Origin: Trichoplusia ni
Lineage: Eukaryota; Arthropoda; Insecta; Lepidoptera; Noctuidae
Length of the DNA stretch: 64,000 nucleotides
Assembly: GCF_003590095.1 (NCBI RefSeq)
Contig: NC_039493.1
Coordinates: 1,674,001-1,738,000 of the forward strand
Reading direction: 5' to 3'
Shown: in pieces, positions 54,768 through 64,000 of the stretch
Position numbering within the stretch: position 1 is the stretch's first letter
Layout: each line of letters begins with the position of its first letter
The notes under the pieces: model-generated
Database searches by the model: none
What the model was told of the DNA's origin: nothing
The model's input: the letters and a program-made list of their open reading frames with translations, nothing else
Program-made: the position numbers and the translations under genes

Positions 54768-57047
54768 CTAAGTTTTTTTTGTTGAATATTTTATGGGAAA
54801 TTGGATGTTTGTTTTATCTCTTTTATGTTTATCAATTGTTTTTTATTAGGTGGTTAATATTATTCCACTTATATGCATAATATAATATTTATTTGTCCTA
54901 ATTATTTAGGCACGTTCTCCATTGATTTCAGATACAAAATTTCGCAAAGAATCTCACTTACCAAAGTAGCAATCCCGTTTCAGGAATTCGGTAAAATAAA
55001 AAGTTAGGTCTCGGTAGGTCGGAAATTGAATGTAGTTGCCAGCAGAGGTTTTTAAAGAACCAGCCTTTTGCATGACCTAGATTTGTGCTGAAACATAATC
55101 GTCGTGCCTATTAAATATTTCAAGTGCCAAACATTTGCTTTTGAAAACACCGGGCTATTTTCGGTCGTTGGAACTTTTTCGCTCGAAATTTCTTGGCACA
55201 TGGCACTTGTAATTTGCTTTCGAGGGGAAAACTACTAATCAAACTGTGTTCCCATCAAAATTTCGAGGTACCTATTTCAGCTGTTTTTGAAATAGCTCTC
55301 ACTTCAATTCTGTAGATGTCAATTATATACTGCAATACGTATCTCTAATTTTAGGTCACAGTGCCAAATTAACTATGAGCAACGTTCTGATTGCAGACAT
55401 AATATTTATTATACAAATTGATATCTTTGTACAAACTGAAATGTTTTTGAAACCCTTCTCAACGCAAATATTAACTTCCTTACTGCGAAAGTTGTTTTTA
55501 TGTCACACATACATTTGTCTTGGCTGAGAATCGAACCAACAATCTCCATTTATCAGTTAGCACTACTAGAACAAATATGCTAGTTAAAATACTGCTGTCT
55601 CACGCGTAGACTCTTGTAATTGCCAATTTGGTTCCGTAGAATAATTAATATATACATAACATTACATTGTAGTCGGTTGGAAAGGCTTTTGAATAATAAA
55701 TAAAGCACCAACAATTTCAGTAAATAAACTATTGAGGTCACTAACCGAGAATCGACCAAAAATAGAAAGGAATTGGAGAAATAATATTATACTCGTAAGA
55801 ACCATAAATTGCCCATTCATTAGTTAATTTATTTATTTCAGACTTATAATGTCTGTGATAATTAGTAACAAAGTTCTTAAAACTATGTTAGACAATACTA
55901 AAATTAAATCCAAGCATCAAAAATCAAATCACTTCAAAAATTTCAAAAATAATGTATTTCAATAAAATGAAAGAGCACTCTTCAGTTACATTTTAATTCT
56001 GCCTGCATTTAAGATAATCAAATATATTGATCACCACTCTAGCTAACTGCGATTGGCGATTTCAAATTCCAAAATTTAGTATCTACATTGCTTTGCGATG
56101 TTATCCTTCACCGTTTATCAGTGGTGTTTTAGGATAATTAAGAAAATACATATAAATATAAATATACTGTACATATATGATTATTTTTTACAGCCGATAT
56201 ATTGTCCCGATGCAGAACAACGGCCTCCCTTACCTCCTTCACCTTCCAATATATTGAACATAAGAATTTAATTATTGAACATTCCAAAAGTCTTCTTTCG
56301 GGTAGTGGTTATTGCAAAGAGGATCCCTTCTGGAAAGTTTCCTTTGAAGGTCCAATTCAACAATTCTTTGTGATTTTGATTCTGAGAAAACTAAGCTTCG
56401 TCGATAACAAGATCACGTAGGAGTCGTAAACAGTTGAGGTTTAAAAACCGGTCAAGTGCGAATCGGAATAACGACACTGAGAGATCCGCACATAAAACTC
56501 CAAATCTAAAAATCCACGTTTTCAAATGATCGCTCCAGACATTTTTATTATATTTTAGTTGTAAATTGCAATGTTTGTGAGTTTGAAGCTACCCTGAAAA
56601 TTTTAACCCGCTGGCTTACGGGGAAGTGGCTCAAAATTGGGTTGCAATAATCCAACCGGAACGACAAACAAACAAGAACGTGAGTGTTTAAATTTGGGAA
56701 AACGCTACTAACAAATATGCTATATACATATAGATGAACACATCCAAAAAAAAAATTTAATTAATAGAACTGTTGCTTCATTTTTAGTATTATGTTGGTA
56801 TCGCAGCAACAAATGATACAATATTGATTGTTATTTCAAGTGTATAGCCATCACGTTTTATGTATTATAGCCTGGTGAGGGACGGACTGACCAACAGCAG
56901 AGCTACTGTAATAAGGTTTAGTTTTCACCCTTTTGGAACGGAACTCTAATACAGAGCCCGATAATGGTTAAATCAAGTTCCCAATAAAACATGGACTTTC
57001 TAAGGAGTATGCATTGTGCATTTGAGAAAGAACTATGTGGAAAAATC

Positions 57048-57331
57048 CTACTACTATTATAAAAGCGAAAGTTTGTAAGTATGGGTGTATGGATATTTGT
57101 TACTCTTTCACGTAAAAACTACTGAATGGATTTGAATGAAACTTTACCACAATATAGCTTATACATCAGAATGACACATAGGCTACAATTTTTGAGGTTT
57201 CTAATGTGAGGTCGTAAAAAAACACATTTTTTGCGCTTACATTGCAAACGCTGACTGAATCCTACAAGATAGATAGAAGGCAGATAGATAGATAGTAGAA
57301 CCACGCGGACGAAGTCGCGGGCAACAGCTAG
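57048..57331 (-). repeat. LINE-tail-like repeat related to A
   Basis: Ends cggacgaagtcgcgggcaac agctag like repeat A, but the body (aaaagcgaaagtttgtaagt, ttactctttcacgtaaaaac) matches the element at 63385-63590 instead. Confidence 0.6.
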
Positions 57332-58333
57332 TAGGTAATAATTTGTTACTAAATCTTTTAACTTCCAAGTCGGTTCATAGATACAGTCTCCGATTGTTTC
57401 CGAAACTAGTCGGGTGGTTCAGACAGACTGTCATATCAAGTTACCTATTACACTGTAACTTGTTCTGTTTGATGCCGAATAGAAATATATTAAAAAAAGT
57501 GATTGATTTGATTAGTTGAACTAGCTATGAAAACTTGCAAATTAAAACCGCTGAACTACAAATACGGTTAACGACACTGAAAGTTACGTAAAAAAGGCTA
57601 AAGACAACTCCATATGTCACTCAAACGATTTCACGATTCCTGTTTCTATCATAATTTGTGATCGCCAACAAATGTATCACCTTTACGGCTGTTGTCTAAC
57701 CTCGACCTTTATTTTTAGTACTTTTTTATTCGTAGTTTCTACAAAAATACACTGTTTTGTGAAAATTACAACAGTCTAGTTATCATGGTTCATGAGATAG
57801 GGTCTCATGACGGACTGACAGACAGAAGGTGAGGTCACAGTAACAATGCCCGTTTTTACCCTTGGATACGGAACCTCAATAAAGAAAATAACGTAAATAC
57901 AAATAATAAAACCCCGCCAACCTTCTAGGCACGTTTCCCGCCATTGACATAAACGTCGATATCTTTTTTGACGTTTTATAAATAACATAGGTATAATTAT
58001 ATAATTCATTGATAGCTTTAGTTAGAAATGCAATATATTAATTATCGTTCTATATAATTAAGAATAGTAGGTACCTATGTATACATATACTATAACGTAA
58101 AAGCCGATGGATATCAGTCGTTTTCCTAAAAAGAACGAAAAAAAAATTAATTAAAAGAATTCCTCAAGCAGTAATACCAGCCTATGTATGTCTCACTACT
58201 TGACACAGGTCTCATCACCACACGCTAGCTCACTGCAGGTTGGCGATTTCAAATACCAATATTTGGAATTAAGGTTTTCTCACAATGTTTTCCTTTACGT
58301 CTTGTCAGTGGTATATTAGAAAAATCAAGAAAG

Positions 58334-58385
58334 TACATCATCATCATCATCTCAGCCTATAGTTGTCCACTGCTGGACATAACTT
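58334..58385 (+). repeat. LINE-tail fragment (ccactgctggac)
   Basis: catcatctcagcctatagtt then gtccactgctggacata. Confidence 0.5.
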
Positions 58386-58494
58386 TTAAATGTCAGATTG
58401 GTACTTTTCTGAGTTTGGATAGAACCTGTAACTCGTGCATTCAAATCCATCATAGCACAGACCACCAAGACCTTGTAATGTCGTAGTATCCTTA

Positions 58495-58632
58495 GGGCCG
58501 ATTTTTCAATCGCCAGATAACTTTTATTTGACGAATAAGTTTGACGTTTTGACAGATTCTGTATAGAAAATATGTCAAACGGCCATATTTATTCCACAGA
58601 TAAAAGTTATCTGACGATTGGAAAATCGGGCC
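58495..58632. mobile_element. MITE, 138 bp, long inverted arms
   Basis: gggccgatttttcaatcgcc-agataactttta at the left faces its near-perfect reverse complement at the right (ataaaagttatctgacgatt, ggaaaatcgggcc). The inner arms are also partly inverted (gtttgacgttttgac / tatgtcaaacggcc). Confidence 0.8.
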
Positions 58633-61617
58633 TTGGTCTACTAATGTTTGTACCCCTATGTTAACCAAGTACTCGTCCCATCTCTAATTTTTATCCATTG
58701 GCCACGGGACCCTGAAAACGTAGGTCCCATATGTAGGTAATGTTATCTTTAATTTTCTTGTGTTTAGTTATTTACTAAGTTATATATTGTGCCCTTGCGA
58801 CTAGCCGATGTAATATATTATTTACGTTCAACGTTTGGTGGTGGACCAGTAAACGGTTCACTATTGATAAGGTAGTTAATAGTTAATCGTTCAAGTAATA
58901 ACGTATTAATATTGTATAATGTCTATATTTTATAAACATATTTGTTTCTCCAAAGTTACTCGTGCCCATTACTCATTATGATGACTAAAGTTTAGATTTA
59001 TCTTACGTGTTTTCAGAACAAGGTAATCTCAGACACAAAAGGTTTTTTTTCATGTAGCCCATTGTGTCCCACAGCTGGGCAAAGACCTCCCCTAAAATAC
59101 TTCCAAGATTCTTTGTCCCATAGAACCAGCAAATACGGTAAGCGTGGTTTTTTTACTCTTAAAATTGTTGTCTCAAGCATGGACAAATAGCTAAATCATC
59201 TTTATATCATTGTTAGAACACCTAAATTGTTCTTCGTTTATGATGAAACGAATTTTATAATAAGGAACTCAATCCTATTTAAATCTCATTCACAAAGACC
59301 ACCCACAGATTCTACACCACATAAGTCTAATCACACTATCATGTCAGATCTACCCGATGCAATAGACGTCACTCGCTCTAACCATGACGCATGCATCATT
59401 AGACTGCAGACCAATTTACTCTCAGACAGCGCCTAATAAAGAAATTCTCTCTCTCCTGCCTGATTTATTTTCTTCATAAGTGCGCTGAAAATGAGCACTT
59501 CGTTCGTATGTCTCATGAGAAAAAAGCTAATTTATTGAAATAGTTGAAGCCTATTTCCACAGCCAATTATTGTTAGAATTATGGAACATATATTCTTAAC
59601 ATTGAAAAAGAACATTACTTCAATGTTCCTTTATAGAGGAATTCAATTTTAACTTTCACTTTTATTTGGCTTCTTAACAACATCCTTAGTTGTGACGTAT
59701 CTTAGACAGTTGGTTAGGTACTTGGTATAAAATGTAAGTAAATGTGTCATCCTCATTTACCGCTGTAATACATGAATAAGGAGTATTCCAGCAAGTAATA
59801 CACAGTCAAAACACCAAAGGCTGGTACTTAATGACATACCGATGACACTCAAAGACATCTGTGTGCAGAACCTATAAATTGCCTGTGTACGGAATCTATA
59901 AAACGACTTTAAGGTAGGGTTGTCACTTAAGGTTTCGCTTAAGTTCAATTTCAATTTAAAGTAGAAAAAAGAACTTCTGAAAATGTTATTTGGATGGAAT
60001 ATATGAAGATTATAAGATAAGGTTGTTACATAAATTGTAGATTCTAAAATAAATGGTTAAACCTGTGGTCAAAATTGAATTAACAATATGGTTTATAATT
60101 CCTTTCTTCACGCGGACCAGTGTCAAGTGTCAACAAAGATTTTAATATATCTGTTTCTTACGCCGCTAAATTATTTTTTTGTCATTCATTCATACGTCTT
60201 TTTACTACTTTAACATTAAGAAATAATTTCGCTTATTACCTTCGCTTAATACTTCATTCTATTATTAAACAAAAACATTTTTTTTTCAATTAAATTAAAG
60301 CACGTTCTGTCCATCGAACACAACTACTTAAAATTCATTGCCGGCTCTTCATAACTATAAGCTTAACTATATCATCAATTTTGCAGCAGTAAGCAAGCTA
60401 CAGATTATATTCCTGCCAAGCACATGCACCTTATCTCCGCTACGATCTCCGTTTGAGAGCCGGAGGTGCGATATCAATCGGAAATGCCGACCGCAGGAAA
60501 TTCGAAACCAGTCTTACTACAAGCACTTAATACAGCCATCACTACATCGTGCAAGCGAGATGCCGATATATGAACAATATTTCCGTCTCTTTTTACGGTC
60601 ACGGTATGGACCTAGGTTTGTGACAACCCTAACTATAGTCATGCAGTTTAGTAGTTAAGTAATAGTTTTCTGAATTCAATTTTCTCGAAATGGAATAATA
60701 ATATTTTTAAAGTATTCAGGCTTGCTTTTAAATTACAGGGTGTAGAAAAGTTACGCTCAATGAATCGCTTTTATGAAAGGTCATGTGTCGAAAAGGAATG
60801 TCATTCACATACATTTGAAATTATTTTATTCTTTTTTCTTCTAATGGAATATGACATGTTTAAGTACAAACTTCGTGAATTTTCTCAGCACTTTTACGTA
60901 TACTTAAAATTGGATTGTTGCCATCGTGAAAGTGAGTCAGCAGACTAGGCATAGCGACGTCCAGCTTTCACAAGCGATGCAGTCCTATTATTAGGGTTCC
61001 GTTCCAAAAGGGTAAAAACGTCCGTCTGGAAATATTTTGTATCTCATGAACTAGCCAGAATATCTCATGAACTAGCCAGACAGTAAACATTTTCAAAGGT
61101 AATGTACTTTCTGTTGCTTCTATGACAAATATTACAAAAATAAAAATGTTTTTTCATCTTTTTTTGTTAACACTTTTTGTGCGGAGCCCTTAATGTCGCG
61201 AGTCTAACTCACACATGACTGGTTCTTTTAAGAATCATAGCAAATGCAGTAGACATTGAATTCCCCAACGACATAAAGAAAATGCCTTTTCTCTTTTCCT
61301 TTTTCCCATCTCCAATTACAAAGGTCGCTTCCAACTTTCGAAGGTTTTCTTTAATTTATTCTTTGTCCCGTGACTATTTGAACTTTCAACCGTACTACTT
61401 TCTTCTCGACTTTTCATTTACTTGAGGAACATTTAAAAGTTTGGAAAAGAATAAAAGACTTTTATGGTGTGATATCGCAGTGAGAAAGTACTGATCAGTT
61501 TCCGTTTTCTTTTAAAAAGAAAGAGTAAAAAGCTATAAATGGTTTTTTATGCGCACCTGAACGTTGTGTTTGTAAAAGAGGTTTAACTTATACATATGTA
61601 TTTATGTTATATGTATA

Positions 61618-61896
61618 CTAGCTGACCCAGCAAACGTTTTTTTGCCGATTTTTTTTCTAGTTGTATGTAGTTTTAATGCCAAATTATAAAAAAAATAAAA
61701 ACAAACAATTTCGTCCAAAAAATAAAATATATTTTTTTAGTGTCAGCAACCCTTATCTCTTAGGGGTATGAAAAATAGATGTTGTTCTATTCTCAGACCT
61801 ACAGAATACGCATATAAAATTTGGTAAAAATCGGTTAAGCCGTTTTGGAGGAGTACGGTAACTAACATCGTGACACGGGAATTTTATATATTAGAT
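61618..61896 (+). repeat. Dispersed repeat C copy
   Basis: ctagctgacccagcaaacg to catcgtgacacgggaatt. Confidence 0.82.
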
Positions 61897-61944
61897 AAGG
61901 ATTTACGGCAGGTGGAAAATGGAAAAAAAACAATCTGACTAAAA

Positions 61945-62130
61945 TAACTGCTGGTCTAGATCACTACGTAAAACCCACACTGCGCAACGTGTCGCGGCTT
62001 CGATCTCCGCGTAAGACAAGCATCTATCAAGTCTGATCCACGAACTATTGTTCTGAGTGTCTTTGCGCATGTGACTTGAATATTTGTGAATCTTTAAACG
62101 ACACAAGGATTAAATTCATAACAGCGAGAG
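61945..62130 (+). mobile_element. tRNA-derived SINE E, diverged
   Basis: aaacccacactgcgcaacgt, gtcgcggcttcgatctccgc, then gcgcatgtgacttgaatatt. Confidence 0.65.
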
Positions 62131-62769
62131 CAGATAAAAATAAGCTTTATTTTCTCATCATTATACAAATTAACCATCCCATCAAGGCATAACAATATGT
62201 TCAAAATACAACGATTTAATAAAATCAATAGTTATTGCTACATGTCCAGCATCAGCGATCTTCGTAAATTTGGTCTATCTCATTAGTGCGAGACTAACTC
62301 TGTATCAATAAGGTTTACGTGGCAGGAAACAAATGAATCTATGTCGACAAAACTTTTAAGGACACATTTTAACCCTTGGATACGACGTAGCTATGTTTAC
62401 TAAATTTATTTATCTACGCGGGCACAGCGTCTGGTAAAAGACGTGTTATTGTAAGTAAACAATTTCACACACGTAAACAACCTGGCTTATTCCCAAGACA
62501 GACAAAATAAAACTTTCTTGTGTCAGAAACACTTCAATATTTTTCTTGTCACACACAAGTTGTTTGAAGTCAGAAGTACGTTTCATGTATTTACATTGGA
62601 ATCATATCAAAATTGTGATATAGGAGTACCTTAACTATTATTTATTTTTTAGAGCAAGAATACTAGTGAGCCACGCGCTCGACGGGCTTCGTACAATTAT
62701 TTATAATGACTACGAAAAACCAATGTCTCATTTCGATATAAACTTTCGTGAGAATGATTCTTCATTGAT

Positions 62770-62895
62770 TGGTACAACGGTTTACTCACGCGTATGTATC
62801 GGGATCGCCTGACTAGTTTCGGACCCAACCGGAGTCTTTAATCATTAGCTGACGCGGCGGGGTCACGCGTATTTATCGGGCAATTCCGATATGAC
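62770..62895 (+). repeat. Penelope-end repeat
   Basis: acaacggtttactcacgcgt, gcctgactagtttcggaccc, agctgacgcggcggggtcac, cgcgtatttatcggg. Inverted halves as at 26302. Confidence 0.65.
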
Positions 62896-63384
62896 TGTCT
62901 TATTTGTTAAGTTTTTTTATAGCGACAAATGAAATGCGCCATCTGCAACAGTAAGTATTGCGACTCATGAGGTACAGCCTGGTTACCATTTAATTAAGAA
63001 ACCTTAAAACTTGTGTCAGAAAGACAGAACTACGGTAGAAATAATGTAGTTTTGGTGACTAAATAGACCAAGATAAAAGAATTAAATTGAAATGTTGCTA
63101 ACCGATCTTGAAACTTTTACCGTAAATCTTAAGTAGCTGCCACCTTTTAAGTAAAAAAGGCGATGAAAAAGAAAGAATGAAGTTCCCAACGTAAGATTAA
63201 CTGTAAAAGTTACAAGTTGTCACCCAACTCCCAAACGAAATAGTTGCAAAAAAACATTTATGAAAATAACAGGTATACTCTTCTGCCATCTAATCGGGTT
63301 CAAAAATAAGTGTCGCGGAAAGAGATCGATGCCTGTCTCATTTGAAGTGGTGTGGACATTTACCATGAATCCCTACTTAATATT

Positions 63385-63595
63385 CTAAATGCAAAAGTAC
63401 CTCTGTCTGTCTGTCTGTTACGCTTTCACGTATAAACCACTGAACTGATTTTAATGAAATTTGGTAGAGAGATAGAGTTGACCTTAAGAAAGAACATAAG
63501 ATAGTTTTTATCCCGGACTTTTGAAGAGATCTCTTGGAAACGCGATACAACCGACCTCGACGCGGGTGAAGCCGCGGGCGAAAAGCTAGTTGTTA
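63385..63595 (-). repeat. LINE-tail-like repeat
   Basis: ctctgtctgtctgtctgtta, acgctttcacgtataaacca, and cgcgggtgaagccgcgggcg at the end next to ctagtt. Fragments of the same body at 52040-52200 and 57048-57331. Confidence 0.6.
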
Positions 63596-64000
63596 ATAAG
63601 CGTAGGTATATTACCAATTACATCTTCTTTCCGAACTCGGATTATAAGCATGGCAGGTAGGTATAAAGTTGTGCTATATAAAAAAGAGCGGTGTTAAGCC
63701 TTCAGTGATAAAAAACGCCTGTTCCACGTCCACATAGGAGGACTCTGATAAGATCCAGAGAGTAAGACTTTGGAGGCAATCGCTTTGATCTGAATGCACA
63801 AGGCTATAGCCTTGTTCTATAACTACAAATTTCGCAATGATGTGCTCACCGGCCTACTTATTAAATTGCCTATGTAAGCCATGCAGAAACACTAACAGCT
63901 GCAATTTAAAACAGAGTTGAACAGATCGTCGTGACCGAAATCGATTAAAGAGTATATAAACATCGGTACACGCATTACGTATTAATTTGACCAACCGATG

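Larger units (their letters stand above)
51567..64000. other. Upstream flank of the cyclase, no gene recognised
   Basis: 12.4 kb of AT-rich DNA with repeats (52619, 57048, 58495, 61618, 61945, 62770, 63385). An upstream 5' exon and promoter of the cyclase may be here but cannot be picked out by eye. Confidence 0.55.

Noticed and set aside
59227..59436. 69-residue plus-strand ORF
   Set aside because: Starts at TTG, low complexity, no signal peptide or domain.
60338..60658. 106-residue plus-strand ORF
   Set aside because: Contains the ccggctcttc type sequence I associate with retroelement remnants, starts without ATG context and shows no domain.

Overview
The window looks like a moth or butterfly chromosome. 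It is AT-rich and intron-rich, and it is littered with tRNA-derived SINEs, LINE tails, small inverted-repeat DNA elements and a Penelope-type retroelement, all of kinds I associate with lepidopteran genomes. No protein in the track is long; every real gene here had to be assembled from exons.

One host gene spans most of the window on the minus strand, from about 51.56 kb down to 0.25 kb. It is a NIT-domain membrane guanylyl cyclase (the class of Drosophila CG33958). I could place 12 coding exons with GT/AG borders. Their phases all agree and they sum to 1746 nt, or 581 residues plus a stop. The protein has a short N terminus, a membrane helix, an extracellular NIT sensor, a second membrane helix, a signalling helix and a complete class III guanylyl cyclase domain. 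Any 5' non-coding exon and the promoter were not found.

The 20-kb intron between cyclase exons 7 and 8 (5774-25756) is the most interesting part. It holds four small two-exon genes for secreted peptides (9225-12923 +, 17226-19609 -, 22194-23387 +, 23930-24628 +). All four have a signal peptide, one C-x10-C module and an intron three to five codons after the second Cys. The first two also carry a furin-type RxxR site and release a mature peptide of about 40 residues with identical Cys spacing (C-x10-C-x2-C-x10-C-P). The last two are a tandem pair of reduced two-Cys forms with matching TATA and initiator elements. The same intron carries two copies of a second small secreted peptide family sharing AKVYS+K. 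One is frameshifted and lies inside the intron of peptide gene 2, so it is nested twice. I do not recognise either family; I describe them as candidate signalling or defence peptides and infer nothing firmer.

Other introns and the 51.57-64.0 kb flank contain repeats and no gene I can support. Notable elements are a 385-bp TA-flanked MITE with about 48-bp terminal repeats (40752-41136), a Penelope GIY-YIG-tail relic (1040-1515) whose 3' end matches solo repeats elsewhere in the window, a SINE inserted in another SINE (14624-15030), and several near-perfect hairpins, the best with 22-bp arms (54719-54767).
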